A stretch of DNA of 64,000 nucleotides from Amyelois transitella (Eukaryota; Arthropoda; Insecta; Lepidoptera; Pyralidae), in assembly GCF_032362555.1 (NCBI RefSeq), contig NC_083517.1, forward strand, positions 206,001 through 270,000, in the 5' to 3' direction. The notes below the pieces were generated by a model. It was not told the origin of the DNA and ran no database searches. It saw only the letters and a program-made list of their open reading frames with translations. Below are positions 26,501 to 36,135 of the stretch, piece by piece. The stretch's first letter is position 1, and each line of letters opens with the position of its first letter. The position numbers and the translations under genes were made by a program.

Positions 26501-29500
26501 AATGTTTTTTTAAATCATCATAATAACAATAAAAAGAAAATACGAAGCGTCTAATCGCATTTCAATCTCGCACAGGTTGGAGTAATTATAGAATATAACA
26601 ATACGCAATTGTTTAAAAGGGTCTATAAATAGCGTATGGAAAGCAGGGCATTGCGTTCCAATCTGTTAACTGCATTAGTGGTACTTCCTCCACGCCAAGA
26701 GATGTGTGAACAGCATTCATCAGGTCAGAGCATGGTGAGATGTGGACTTGGAGGAATAAACAGAGGAGCGCGTATCTCGTTGGTTGAGAAAGGGCAGCCG
26801 ATCTTGAGCGATACTATTTTGAACTGCCGTCAAATAAAAGGTGGTTCTTTGTAACTATGTTTGTTGTATGTTTATAAGTGTTTTGTATGTTTCACTTGAC
26901 TTGTTTTGTATGTAACTATTTCTATTGTATGGTGTATGTTTGTATGTGTTTTGTTTGTTTAACTTGACCTGTATTGTATGTAACTATTTTTGTTGTATGT
27001 ATGTGTATTTGCGACCATCTCGCGTTTCGCTGAACCGATTTTGACGTGTTTTTCAGGAAAGTGTTTGTTACACTTGGGAGAAGGTTTTAGAAATTTAACC
27101 AACTTCATAAAAGAAGATTTCCATTGGAGGCGGTTCTCTTTTTACAAAAGTTATCCGACACCGATACTAGGATAAATAAAAGTGTAATTATGAAATCAAC
27201 ACACATATTAAAATAGGTACTAAGCAGACGAAACTAACGGCTAAATACCCGAAAGCCACATTTAATTATTCAAATTATTAATGGAGTAAGTATTAAAAAG
27301 ATAATTGGTAACTGAGTTTTTATATAAAATTATATCGGTAGTACATGATTTTCGGTACATTAAAATATTAGAGTAAATTAAAAGGATATTAAAGATATAT
27401 TTTATGATACACTTTATAAACAATAAACGTAAACTTTAGGCTTAGCTAAAACAAAACTAAAGTACGAGTATAATTATATAATATTACTAATCAATTTAAA
27501 AAAAAAACTACTCTAAATTATAGACAAAAAAAAAATATTAAAAAAAAAAATTTAAATGTAAACAAATTGTCTTTTATTTAATTTGGTTCCTACGAGCAAT
27601 TAGAATATTAGACTATAATTTTAAAAAACGAAATGAACCCATGCCCCTCCTCTCAAATTATGCTCCTTAATAAATTAGACTTGTCAGTATCATTCAATTG
27701 TTTCTTTTTATGAGAAATTGTGAAATGAAGTGAAACATGTTTAGACAGTTGCAAGCAGCTGATTTCTAATTCGACCATTATTTTGTAGGCTATTTTGCGT
27801 GTCCAATAATTACTTGGAAAGAAACAAAATAGGAATCAGGACACGGAAAATTATGTTTTTCGAAACTTCTATTTCACATATACATATATGTACTTACCTT
27901 TCGAAACGATTTCTTTCCGAACATTTATACAAGCGTATTTTCTTATCTTTATCCCTTACCAGGAGAAGGCCTACGTTCAGCTGTATGGCAAGATGATGGA
28001 ATTGAGATTCAAATAGTGACAGGTTGCTAGAGCATCGTCTAAAAGAATTTTCGTACGTTATTTATTTGAATAAAATGAATTTTAAAGTATGTTTTCGTAT
28101 ATAAATTAATAAAATTTTGCATTACTGACTAATGGCTGTCATCTGAAAATACTGGGCGTAGGAATCATAAATTACTAAAACTAGAAGTGAAAAATTCCTC
28201 ACTGTTGACTCTAAATATTATATTAAAATAATAAAGAGGAGAAATTAGTATTTAAGTATGTTTGTAACGAATAAACTCAAAACTACTGAACCGATTTTGA
28301 TGTAATTTGGTACCCAGATAGAATGGACCTTTATGAATAACATTGGTTAGCGATACCCCTTGCAGAAGCTAGTATATTCTATAATACTAGACTACTGGAC
28401 TGACAATAACTCGTCACTAAAAACCTGTGTTTGAAGAAGTTTAATTGTAAAAAAAAATATCTCCAAAAGTTAGAAATAATTTGAGTGCCGACCTTAAATA
28501 TTGATTAATTATGAATCACAGTTTAACAGTTCACTATGAATAATTTAGCCGACGCAAAAGCCTCGGGGACGCGCCATTTCGTAATTTCCCCAAAGAATAA
28601 TGTTATTAGAGAGAATATTATATAGAAATATTAATTGATTAATCTATTTGATTCTCCTGTAATGAATACCCAATGGGCTAAGTTTTTCTGACTTGTTCAT
28701 TAGTTTTTGTTCTTCCCTGAATTTGGAACAGATTTCCATTAGTGAATTTTTCATAAAAAAAAAATATTGTTTGTTCACAGCAAATAACTATGTGGTTTAA
28801 TTAATTTGTACTTTTGATAACTTCCAACATTTTATCAAAAAATTTAAACTGTCTTTTAACACAGACATAATCACGTCTATATCACTTGCGAGACAGACAA
28901 GAGCTAAGTCTTAAAAAGACAGATAGGTCACGTTCAGCTGTTGAGATTCAAAAAGTACCAGGTTGCTAACCCATCGACTAAAAAAATAATCCTATGTTTA
29001 TTAGCCTTACGATATCCATGGAAAAGAAATGGAGTGGTCCTATTTTATCTGTAGGTGCCGGGAACCACACGGTACTAATAATCTTTTAATTTAGTTCTAC
29101 AAAATCATTAACCAAAGATACTAATTTCTTTTAATCTAAGATAAATACTACTTAGTACAAACTTAGTCATCACTTGATTCATAGCCGGAAAATCAATCAT
29201 CATTACTTTTATAATTTTCCAAATTGACGAGTAGGTAGATTTGAAGGCCTTCCATTTACCTTAACACACTAATTTCATTTTCAATATGAATCAAATATAA
29301 CACTAAGTGAGTAATTATTTTCGTGTAAATTAAAGACTAGATTAACAACATACATACACACAATAACGCCTGTCTCCCATTGGGGTAGGCAGAGACTAAG
29401 GATTTCCACTTGCTACGATCCATACAGACCTCTCCCGCTTCCTCCACACTCATTACTCTTTCCATGCATATTCGACGATTACGGGTAGGTACCCCTAACA

Positions 29501-32500
29501 TATCCCTTTTTAAGACACTAGCTGTGCCCGCGACTTCGTCCGCGTGGAATAGTTATTTTGGGCATCATATTTATTTTTGCAAAAATCCTCCTCGGCTTTA
29601 TCAATTATAGCTGCTAATTGTTATGCGACTTGGCGACGACTTGGCCCACATCATTACCCGCGACGGAACGGAGACCGTATAGTGAGATGAGAGGCCTTTG
29701 CCCAGTAGTGGGATCTTACAGGCTGATACTTTACTTTACTTTAAAATAGTAATATCTTCTAACTTCTAAGATGTTCATTGAAATTAAGTGATATCAAAGA
29801 CAGTTGTTTACAATTATATTATATTATACAATTATATTATATTTAAAAGATAGACATAATCAGTTTAAAAGTAGGTAAGAGGTAAAAACAGACAAACATA
29901 CAAAGGAAGTATTATAAGTAGAATGATAGCTATCTATATGTAGGAAGTAGGATAGAGCAGGGCAATCGAAAGATGCGGGGTGAGGGGGGTGGTCAGGCGG
30001 TCACGCGTATTAGAAAGAACGCTGGTTCGCCGTATTAAATGTTTCGCTGCAAATTGCTTATAACGACTATATCTCAAAACCTATTTGTCTGATTTATATA
30101 CTGTAAATGGCAATTTTAGTCTACATGAAAAGCCGAAAGTAATAAACATATTTATTTGGATAAAGATTAATACTGAATTAAAGAAAATTGGTTTCAAAAT
30201 AACTTATGTTTATAATGAAAAAATAATCTTAAAAAATGAACATAAAAGTGGTTATTGTAAGTAAACCTTAAGAGATAGATATATGCTCTCGCGGACTTTT
30301 TTGTGGCAAAAAATGAGTACTTCACATCTTTAGTACATTGTTTTACTATATCTTTGTTGGTTTGCGCAGCGTTCGCGTGAAAAGCTCGCAGATGGCCGAC
30401 TCATTCAACTTTCACCTGCATTGTTGACGTTTCCCGTAGGAAATCCGGGATAAAATGTAGCCTATAGCCTTCCTCGATAAATAGACTATCTAACAGTGAA
30501 AGAATTATTCAAATCGGTTCAGTAGTTTCTGAGATTAGCGCGTTTAAACAAACAAACAAACAAACAAACAAACAAACAAACAAACAAACAAACAAACAAA
30601 CAAAACAAACTCTTCAGCTTTATAATATTAGTATAGATTCGAAATTTGGTCCTTGAGAGTTCGACGAAGCCGGCCCTGTCTCACTTTTCAGTCATCTCTG
30701 CCTTAATAATTATACAAGGTACTTTTTGGTCGTTGCTTTTAAATAATTTATTTGACGTCAACCAATGTTGTGAAACCAAACGTTTTGACAATTATTAAGC
30801 GATATGAAGTATCCTATAATAATTAATAAAAATTTTGAATTTGAATTTTGGTGAGACCTACATATAATACGCCTCTTGTTCAGCGCGGCCTTATAGTTAC
30901 AATATGAATATAAAATAAGTTGAATGACACTGATGTTTGAAAATACATACATTAATATCGTTAATCAAAATATGTTGTTCATGAGATGGTGATCAATTAA
31001 TAAAGTAGGTATTCTGAGTTCATTAAAAAGTTTTATTATGTGTTGCCTTGTGGTTCCCGGCACCAATACAAAAGAGAATAGGACCACCCCATCTCTTTCC
31101 CATGGATGTCGGGATAAACTTATAAACTTGGGATTCTTTTTCAAGGCAATGGGCTAGCAACCTGTCACTATTTGAATCTTAATTTTATCATAAAGCCATA
31201 CAGCCGAACGTGGTCTATCAGTTTTTTCAAGACTGTTGGCTCTGTCTACCCCGCAAGGGATAAAGACGGGATTTTATGTATGTATTCGATTAAAACGGGC
31301 GGAGTTGCGTACTTAAGTCAACTGTAAAATATAAAATATTACAATAAATATTTTTGTTAGTACCTAGGTATAAAGAACAAAGTCCACTTTTTCTGTTATG
31401 GAAAAAATTTGTACTTTGTCCTTCGTAATATCTTTCATCAGTAGATACCAATCAAATATGAAAGTAATCATTTGATAATTGGTACAAAGTACAAATGTCT
31501 TTATATCAAGGTTCAAAGTGCGCCGCGTGGTTCCCGGCAATAATTAAAAAAAAAGGAACAACGGTTCCCCATGGACGCCGTAAAAGGTGACTAAGTGATA
31601 TATAGGCGCTCAGGTGGACGTTAGAGAACCATAAAAATTTGTAAAATCTACGAAATATACACATGCAAATATTACTCGTTTCATTGTATTATAGGATAGG
31701 TAGGTATGTATTTTTCATGCACTTATTTTAATTTGTTCCACATATTTTCTTCTTATTCAGAAATTGTCCATTTCCCTTCTCTATTTGCTACGGCGTCATG
31801 AAAATCCCATGGAATTTGATTACACTTAAAGTATCCTAATTGCGATCCAAATTTTATCTTGTTCAGAAAGGTATTATCCAATTTAGGAGGGAAATCTCAG
31901 CCTTATTGAGTTTTATCTGTTATCAATGGTACATTACACGAAACATACTTTGAAATCTTTTCCATTTTCAGTTATATTATTTTTGAATCAGCGTTTACTC
32001 TTAGCTTCGTCCGCGTGAGTTAACCATCAATAAAAAGCGACGAATTTAACGCCATCTAGAAAAACGTTTTACGTTTGAAACGAGTGGGATACCACTAAGG
32101 GGAAATCCAGAAAATCCCACGAGAACGGTAATATTTCGTAAAATTTCGATTCCGGAGAACTTAAGGGAATATTTTTTGTTGATTGCGCTAAATTTGGCGC
32201 TTTTTGTAGGTGGCGTTTAATTTGTTGTTGGTACTAATTTCGCCGCTTTTTTTAGTAGATGGCGCCTTATTCATGCGAGCGAAGATGCGGGTAAAATCCA
32301 GTATTTTTTATATATTCTGATGTAGGTACTGGATTGCAAGACATGTCAATCTGTCAGCGCCCTTATTGCGCATTCATCGCATATCTCCGCATCATTGAAC
32401 TGGACTTATTAAGAGACATTAAAACATAGTCTGAATACCAAACAAAATACCACCAGCCATCATAATTATGCTAGTGTTTGTAAACATGTCTGTTTATCTT

Positions 32501-35500
32501 TCAACGCGTAACGTTAAAATTTTCATAAAAAATTTGCTTCGAAATGATCCTGGATTGGGTAAGTCAGGTCTTTACACGAAGAAAATAACTTCTGCCGTTC
32601 TCTTCCCGTGAAAACTGTAAAAGCCAATCAAGGAAAAGTCTTATAAACTTTGTGTTTTGTCTCAGTCTTTGATTTAGATAGTGACAGGTTGCTACACCAC
32701 ACAAGGCCATCCGGCTACACGTAACCTTTCAGTCTTTTATACATTCTTGGCTTTGTCAACCTCGTAAGAGAAAAAGACGTGTTATAGAGTGAATATTAAT
32801 AAGTGATATTCACGCTTAAATTCAAATTGATTGACTGATTCGTCCGACCGACGGCCAGTTAATTGCAGTCCATTGTTATGACCAAGTGATGGCTGATAGG
32901 TTATCAAGGATCTCATGAAAAAACCAAAACGTCAATATTCAGGCTAATAACATTTTTATATACTTATAGGAGATTTCAAAATAATTTTTATGGCAATTTA
33001 GGTAGGTACAGTATAATTTACAGCCTAAACGTAATCATTTTTTTGAACGATATCATTCTTAAAAAGATCTTAAACTTTAAACAAAGAACTTTGCAAATTA
33101 AAAAAATCAACTCCCAAAGATAATCATTTAAAACATGATCACTAAACGATGAACAAAATTTTGAGCAAGAGCAATATTACATTAGATCTCGGCATTTGAT
33201 CGTCTGACATTTTCTAAGATACATTTGAAAAAAAAAGTTTTGGCGGGAATCCAAACGTTATGTTGTTTTGTGTTGTACCTAATATATTTTTTACCGTTAT
33301 GTTCATCAAAATCTATGAAATTGAAAATTTATGAAGATTGGTATAACAAGTATAAATAAATCTCTATTTGCATAAACAAGGTAAAATAAATTAAAACTTA
33401 ATACATATTTGCCCTTCAAAAATATAAAATACAAAATTATTAAGAGCCTTTAAAATTTCGTAACCGAAATAATTAACTTACTTCGAGGCTAACTCAATCT
33501 GTGTAATTTGTCTCGTATATATTGGTTTATTCGCTTATTTATGCAGATTTCTAAATTCCATTTTGATAATAATTATATATATAACATATTATATATTTTT
33601 TTATTCCAATAAGTATTGAATCGTACAGATATTTGAGTGCAAATAACTTATCCCACAAAGGTGTACCTCTCAATCTTTTTTTTTTCCGGTGTATAGCGAA
33701 ATAACTACCAAAATAGACGAGTGAAACCTTTGTGTATTGTGCCCGTCAATAGTCTCCGAGCAACCGGTGACAGTTCCATTTATATTCCGCCCATATTTCG
33801 GAGCTCCAAAACGAGGTACCATTTCAGTTTGCAATTTTGATGTTTACATCACGGAATAGAAAAAAAAAAAATTGGAACCCTTTCATGTAAACATAGATTT
33901 TTTTCTTTTTATTTCTGGATTTTCAGAACAAATTGTAGTAATACATACATATAATCACGGGTTTAACTGTTTGGCTTAATGATAGAATTGAGATTCAAAT
34001 AGTGACAGGTTGCTAGTCTGTCGCCCAAAAGAATCCCAAGTTTATAAGCCTTTGCCCTAGTCGCCTTTTATGACATCTATAGGAAAGAGATGGAGTGGTC
34101 TTATTCTTTCTTTTCTAATGTCACCCTATTTTTGTATGTTCGCGAGAATATTGAAAAGTTGTGGACGGATTTTGTTTCCGTTCGAAATATTGGAAATTGG
34201 GGTTTTCTGAGAAAGCCAACACATCAACCTTATTTAGTCATGCAAATTTCATTAGTAATGACGAAAAATATGACGTAAAATTTTAACTAACGTTTATTAA
34301 ATATCTCATTAGAATAATAAATAATTATAATGAAACCCTTTAATAAATAATCAACTTACATATCTGTTAATTTTATTATTTTTACGTACAAATCGTGATA
34401 GTAGTAAAATTTTGTCTCTGCCTACCTCTTCAGGAAAGAGGTACGATTTTTATGTAAGTATGCAAGTTTAATAAGATAAAAACAACCATGATGTTGCAAT
34501 TTTAAAAATAAATCATCGATCAATTGACTTTGAATTTGTATGATTAATTGATCATACAAATTCAAAGTCAAATATATTTATAAATAATGGCACATCTGCT
34601 TGCAAGTTGATTTTACTTACCATTAGTTTATGTAAAAAAATGTATATACATACATAAATATAATCACGTCTATATCCCTTGCGGGGAAGACAGAGCCAGC
34701 AGTCGGAAGTTTATAAGCCTTTTACTATATCCATGTAAAAGGGATGGAGTTGTCCTATTCCCGTCATTATCATTATCAACAGACATAGCATATAATTAAA
34801 ATTTAATTTTGTGTAATATCGAATGAACAATCTGCTTTATTTTAAGTACTAAGAAATTGAATCAATACAGTATTAATAATAATTCGGTGTCATTACTTAT
34901 TAAAAACTAAAAGGACCGCATTATGTAACATTGACGCATTTCTTTAAAACATGAAGTATTTAGTGAATCAAAAACGTCATAATTTTATGGAATTTTCTGA
35001 AAAATTGTTAAAAAGGTTTAAAGAGATGTAAGAAAACATTGTAGGATATTTTTGTTTAGAATCAAAGATTCAAAAACATTTTGTTTTCATAAAAAAATCC
35101 TCTAAAACAAGAATAACTCAAATTTCCTCTAAAATAGCTTAGATAATTTTTTACCAGCCTATAGGTATTATACAAATTTATCTCATAATAAGTATTTCTA
35201 GGTAGGTATTACGTAGCCAGCTTTCTTAAGTATGATTTTTTTAAAGTAAGTATGTATGTTCTCGTAAATTCTATCTTGTCTTTTATAAAAAAAAAGCAAA
35301 CAATAATTATAATCCTTGTTGGTTGACTGTTAGAAATATAGTTTACAACCAAATAAAATAAGAAGAAACAAAAAGTTATTTAAGTAAATGTTTGAAGGAA
35401 ATAAAGACCTGATTAGCAATAAACTACAGAATTCGCTGAAATTTTATTAAAATTACTGAATTCATTGTATTAAAATATTTTATATCACTCAAACTTTATT

Positions 35501-36135
35501 ATGAGCTATACACAAGTTATACCAACCAAGGTTCAATTTTAATCATCCAAACGTAACATAATGAATAATTAAAAATCGTGATTTGTGAAACTACTGATAA
35601 GATAACTATTATTAAGATGAACGTTATCTCAAAAACAAGAGCAGTTAAATTTTGGCAATGGCCGATAACTGGTTGCCTACACACACCACGTGTTCCGAGG
35701 ACTCCCGACGAGTCCCGAAGACTGACGAAACGACAGCAGAAATAGTTGTGAACTTTTGAAACATCCCGTACTTCGGTCGAATTCGCGGCCTCGCTCAACA
35801 AACTAATTTCACGAATACAAAGTCGCTAACAAACATTTAAGGTAACTTGCCCAACAGACAGCACAACTACAAAAACAACTTCGTAAACACGCATTAATTC
35901 CGTATTGTATCACGTTTAACGCGGCGAAATATTTGTTACAAGGAAACCGATCTGAGAAAACGCGATCGGATGAAAATAAATACCTGTAAATAACCTAAAT
36001 TACGCACAGGTTCACTGGGGTTCATATAAAATTGGTACAGATAATTAGGTGATGTATTGAGGAAGCTGTGATTGCTTGTTCCGTACCTGTTCCCCACCAA
36101 TACCGCTTCCAGCCGTCTGTGATCACGCGAAACAT
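6122..36135 (-). CDS. Pancreatic-lipase / phospholipase A1-like gene, eight exons, intact triad
   Basis: Exons in transcript order: 36135-36087, 19265-19208, 15407-15269, 14198-14085, 10256-10105, 9278-9058, 7108-6952, 6227-6122. All phases agree and give 331 residues, normal for insect members of the family. Family landmarks in order: VEDVYLRFYNG (near residue 25), YIHGF oxyanion-loop motif, LLDWS, nucleophile elbow GHSLG (Ser148), TALDP with Asp176, VIHTDAGGYG, a very short lid, LCSHWRS with His249, YMGVNCD, and C-terminal YYLTTNGQSPFG. The short lid suggests a phospholipase A1-like or galactolipase/triglyceride specificity, as in many lepidopteran gut and fat-body lipases (family knowledge, not shown here). 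The catalytic exons are GC-rich against an AT-rich background. The first exon (MFRVITDGWKRYWW...) fits by phase and donor but encodes no clear signal peptide and lies 17 kb upstream, so it is the weakest part of the model. Confidence 0.85.
6326..6550 (-). mobile_element. Family 9 repeat
   Basis: attctcgtgtcacaatgttc, cctctgaaacggcttgattg, gaaattttgtgagcatattg, ending gtcgggacagctagta. A plus-direction copy is at 19478-19570. Confidence 0.7.
6557..6743 (+). mobile_element. Family 7 repeat, copy A
   Basis: acatgtttagttttaatttc to ttaaatgtcaccctgta; differs from copy B (15721-15906) at only about ten positions by eye. Confidence 0.8.
6738..6905 (-). mobile_element. Family 3: LINE 3' end with coding C-terminus and TATG tail
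   Basis: On the minus strand an open frame reads MNVDEAKEVCRDRGKWKEEV then SAYPSGKEA and stop, followed by ttttatgtatgtatg. Related reading frames recur in the other family 3 copies, so this is probably the end of a LINE protein. Confidence 0.65.
6952..7108 (-). CDS. Lipase gene 1, exon 7 (catalytic His)
   Basis: Acceptor ccgcag, then LCSHWRSWRFYAESV and GMVYMGVNCDT. It carries catalytic His249. The donor is tag|gtacca, weaker than the others, but phase and homology to the next exon both support it. Very GC-rich. Confidence 0.85.
7109..8847. other. Lipase gene 1 intron 6, mostly unique AT-rich DNA
   Basis: No repeat or coding sequence recognised between 7109 and 8847. Confidence 0.5.
8848..9003 (+). 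mobile_element. Family 2 SINE, 5'-truncated
   Basis: gggcatgatgagaaacgatc to gtaatttgtctcgcat; ends 55 nt from lipase exon 6. Confidence 0.75.
9058..9278 (-). CDS. Lipase gene 1, exon 6 (catalytic Asp)
   Basis: Acceptor attccag, donor gtaagtt. Encodes LTALDPAFPAFYPDG, VIHTDAGGYGAPV and FWPNGGKSVQPGC; Asp176 is the triad acid. An intact family 1 SINE begins 31 nt from the exon edge on the intron side (see 9309-9554). Confidence 0.88.
9309..9554 (+). mobile_element. Family 1 retroposon with 14-bp target duplication next to a lipase splice site
   Basis: aagctttaaggcct flanks it at 9295-9308 and 9555-9568. The element runs from the head to the pyrimidine-rich end, antisense to lipase gene 1, and starts 31 nt from exon 6 on its intron side. 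Confidence 0.85.
9790..9935 (+). mobile_element. Family 1 retroposon, head missing, diverged
   Basis: ggcgatagggtagcaacctg through ctctgtctacctcgtaaggg. Confidence 0.65.
10105..10256 (-). CDS. Lipase gene 1, exon 5 (nucleophile serine)
   Basis: Acceptor attccag, donor gtgggt. Encodes VGLAAAEKLNTLL and LHVIGHSLGSHVAGYAA with nucleophile Ser148 in the GHSLG elbow. Confidence 0.9.
10343..10870 (+). mobile_element. Three diverged family 1 fragments in tandem
   Basis: Fragments at ~10350-10495 (ends ttggctctgtctaccccg), ~10505-10690 (contains cttcatatctttcccatgga) and ~10728-10870. Old copies in the intron upstream of lipase exon 5. Confidence 0.6.
11073..11205 (+). mobile_element. Family 1 retroposon, 5'-truncated
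   Basis: ttttaggcgatgggctagca to the tail atatatgtatgtac. Confidence 0.75.
11471..11511. repeat. (GTAT)n microsatellite
   Basis: About ten uninterrupted gtat units. Confidence 0.95.
12445..12493 (+). pseudogene. Possible first exon of a THAP-type zinc-finger protein
   Basis: ATG at 12445 (context ccacgATG) opens MSSDKLCCVPGCKGSG and ends at gag|gtatgt. Cys-Val-Pro-Gly-Cys at the very N-terminus is characteristic of THAP domains, many of which belong to P-element-like transposons. No second exon was found nearby, so it is probably a truncated mobile-element gene lying antisense in a lipase intron. Confidence 0.35.
12659..12816 (-). mobile_element. Family 1 retroposon, 5'-truncated
   Basis: catacatacatacatataat tail, body to cgccttaaaaagaatc, head absent. 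Confidence 0.8.
13034..13527. repeat. Long near-perfect inverted repeat, ~210-bp arms, 74-bp loop
   Basis: The left arm 13034-13243 matches the complement of 13318-13527 almost base for base (for example gcgtggggtgc against gcaccccacgc at the loop edge, aatagttt at the outer edge). A partial direct copy of the outer arm sits at ~12980-13033. It lies in an intron of lipase gene 1 and would fold into a long hairpin if transcribed. It could be a fold-back transposon or a recent inverted duplication. Confidence 0.9.
14085..14198 (-). CDS. Lipase gene 1, exon 4
   Basis: Acceptor tttcag, donor gtatgt, phase 0 on both sides. Encodes VMVSAYLECRPGTNVVLLDW, the family's beta-strand before the elbow, followed by SHGSYLVNAV. 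Confidence 0.85.
14240..14482 (+). mobile_element. Family 2 tRNA-derived SINE, near full length
   Basis: cggtagtacgcttgtctgtg and cccgggttcgaatcccggcc carry the pol III promoter region; ends with repeated ttta units. Confidence 0.85.
14486..14650 (-). mobile_element. Family 1 retroposon, 5'-truncated
   Basis: Body from atcacgactatatccc to aataagcctatcc; directly follows a family 2 SINE. Confidence 0.75.
14680..14815 (+). mobile_element. Family 1 retroposon, 5'-truncated
   Basis: tctcaattctatcactgagc to gatcatatgtatgtg tail; opposite in direction to its neighbour, so the pair forms an inverted repeat. Confidence 0.75.
15269..15407 (-). CDS. Lipase gene 1, exon 3
   Basis: Acceptor atgcag, donor gtattt. 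Encodes STVEDYVDFPLDQASRLFEI and NPTVLYIHGFIETAQQESVQ; IHGF is the oxyanion-loop motif of the family. Confidence 0.87.
15721..15906 (+). mobile_element. Family 7 repeat, copy B
   Basis: Same ends and order as copy A, 9 kb away in another intron of lipase gene 1. Confidence 0.8.
16985..17190 (+). mobile_element. Family 6 repeat
   Basis: gttgacgttgttgaagcaaa, gctgcagtgcagtttgttaa, cttcttctgcactgacgatt, then gacgtcaaccaatgttgcgg. Confidence 0.7.
17570..17735 (-). mobile_element. Family 6 repeat
   Basis: gaatataatagatttatttt to ctacactgcagcattttcat, reverse of the copy at 16985; the two form an inverted pair ~380 bp apart. Confidence 0.7.
17975..18300. mobile_element. Two family 1 fragments, head to head
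   Basis: 17975-18174 is a minus-direction copy ending in ccacacggcac; 18209-18300 is a plus-direction copy with a large internal deletion (ggttcccggc joined to cctatcagtc). Confidence 0.7.
19208..19265 (-). CDS. Lipase gene 1, exon 2
   Basis: Acceptor tttgcag, donor gtaagtg. Encodes ILPDRSNRVEDVYLRFYNG, the typical N-terminal strand of insect lipases. Phases match exon 3 and the proposed exon 1. Confidence 0.8.
20332..20415 (+). mobile_element. Family 1 fragment, diverged
   Basis: aatctcaattctagcattaa through ctctctaccacgcaaggga. It accounts for part of a spurious 149-codon ORF. Confidence 0.6.
20895..21010 (-). mobile_element. Family 1 fragment, diverged
   Basis: gacacgtctttatcacttac, gggtagacacagccgac and gatgtgacaggttcct. 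Confidence 0.5.
21340..21545 (+). mobile_element. Family 1 retroposon, near complete
   Basis: From cccatggatgtcgcaaaagg to gactatatgtatg. Confidence 0.8.
21827..22150 (+). mobile_element. Family 2 SINE split by a family 5 insertion
   Basis: ggttttggatgtttatctac to tataaaata (21867) and then agtatcattgaggtagtg from 22074. The 206-bp family 5 element sits between. Confidence 0.75.
21868..22073 (+). mobile_element. Family 5 retroposon, copy A (nested)
   Basis: ctagaggccgcccgcgactt to ataatagtagtaggat. Matches copy B (59850-60047) throughout by eye except for an extra 8-bp unit atccatac. Confidence 0.88.
22460..22721 (-). mobile_element. Family 1 retroposon, full length
   Basis: catacatacatacatatggt tail to ccacacggcac head, little diverged. 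Confidence 0.85.
23252..23271. repeat. (AG)n microsatellite
   Basis: Ten ag units. Confidence 0.9.
23647..23889 (-). mobile_element. Family 1 retroposon, full length
   Basis: atatggtcacgtctatatcc to gggaaccacacgg. Confidence 0.85.
24275..24357 (+). mobile_element. Family 1 fragment
   Basis: aaggcgatgggctagcaacc to ctgtcttttcgagact. Confidence 0.55.
25410..25511. repeat. Two adjacent perfect hairpins
   Basis: Hairpin one: 25410-25429 pairs with 25440-25459 (20 bp, 10-base loop). Hairpin two: 25462-25477 pairs with 25496-25511 (16 bp, 18-base loop). Only two bases separate them. Confidence 0.85.
26045..26243 (+). mobile_element. Family 3 LINE 3' end
   Basis: Frame MKRVVNVDKTYEICRNRDEW then KDVVSAYLSGADA and stop, tail ttcttatgta. 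Confidence 0.65.
26254..26492 (-). mobile_element. Family 1 retroposon, full length, short target duplication
   Basis: acatatggtcacgtctatat to ccacacggcc. cttatgta occurs just before (~26242) and just after (~26493). It sits immediately after a family 3 LINE end. Confidence 0.8.
26850..27005. repeat. Degenerate tandem repeat, ~70-bp unit
   Basis: Units share gtaactat, ttgttgtatg, gtgttttgt and acttgac(c)tgt in the same order about two and a third times. Confidence 0.65.
27940..28048 (-). mobile_element. Family 1 fragment
   Basis: ttatcccttaccaggagaag to gacaggttgctagagcatcg. Confidence 0.6.
28866..29077 (-). mobile_element. Family 1 retroposon, diverged full length
   Basis: ataatcacgtctatatcact to gggaaccacacggtac. 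Confidence 0.75.
29345..29510 (-). mobile_element. Family 3 LINE 3' end
   Basis: ctcccattggggtaggcaga to ccatgcatattcgacgattac; ends where a family 4 element begins (29515). Confidence 0.6.
29515..29720 (+). mobile_element. LINE/SINE ends: family 4 start plus a 'gcccagtagtggga' LINE tail
   Basis: agctgtgcccgcgacttcgt ggaatagttattttgggc opens a truncated family 4 copy; the later part (gaggcctttgcccagtagtg) matches the 3' end of a second non-LTR element type. Confidence 0.6.
30546..30608. repeat. (CAAA)n microsatellite at a retroposon tail
   Basis: About fifteen caaa units inside the 3' tail of a family 4 element whose end (ctttataatattagtataga) follows directly. Confidence 0.95.
31041..31288 (+). 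mobile_element. Family 1 retroposon, full length
   Basis: tgttgccttgtggttcccgg head to attttatgtatgtatt tail. Confidence 0.83.
31520..31605 (+). mobile_element. Family 1 head fragment
   Basis: gcgccgcgtggttcccggca to gtgactaagtgatatagg. Confidence 0.55.
32005..32300. mobile_element. Family 11 'cgccatctacaaaa' repeat
   Basis: gcgacgaatttaacgccatc, gtaggtggcgtttaatttgt, cgcgagcgaa-like end. Other copies: 18960-19150, 19895-20290, 23925-24130, 60595-60905. Confidence 0.55.
32600..32785 (+). mobile_element. Family 1 fragment, strongly diverged
   Basis: tgtaaaagccaatcaaggaa, gacaggttgctacacc, cagtcttttatacattcttg and acctcgtaagag in family order. Confidence 0.5.
33472..33530 (+). mobile_element. 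Family 2 SINE 3' end
   Basis: aacttacttcgaggctaact to tttgtctcgtatata. Confidence 0.65.
33943..34112 (-). mobile_element. Family 1 retroposon with internal deletion
   Basis: acatacatataatcacggg joined directly to tttaactgtttggcttaatg, then to agagatggagtggtc. Confidence 0.7.
34524..34571. repeat. Perfect 21-bp hairpin
   Basis: 34524-34544 pairs fully with 34551-34571 around the loop taattg. Confidence 0.85.
34646..34762 (-). mobile_element. Family 1 retroposon with internal deletion
   Basis: catacataaatataatcacg, gccagcagtc joined to ggaagtttataagcc, then ggatggagttgtcc. Confidence 0.65.
36087..36135 (-). CDS. Lipase gene 1, proposed exon 1
   Basis: ATG at 36135 opens 16 codons and ends at acag|gtacgg, leaving the single base that exon 2 needs. 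No earlier in-frame ATG exists after the TAG at 36180-36178. No signal peptide is visible, and an overlapping ORF in another frame starts at 36187. Tentative. Confidence 0.4.

Larger units (their letters stand above)
19266..36086. other. Proposed 17-kb first intron of lipase gene 1
   Basis: Packed with family 1, 3, 4, 5, 9 and 11 elements, the two hairpin loci and microsatellites. 24450-25400, 27180-27790 and 34770-35450 look unique and AT-rich. The stretch 26640-26850 has an unexplained 72-codon ORF of balanced base composition. Confidence 0.45.

Noticed and set aside
35680..35762. Alternative first lipase exon starting MFQKFTTISAVVSSVFG
   Set aside because: It looks like a weak signal peptide, but only poor donors give the needed phase; kept out in favour of 36087-36135.
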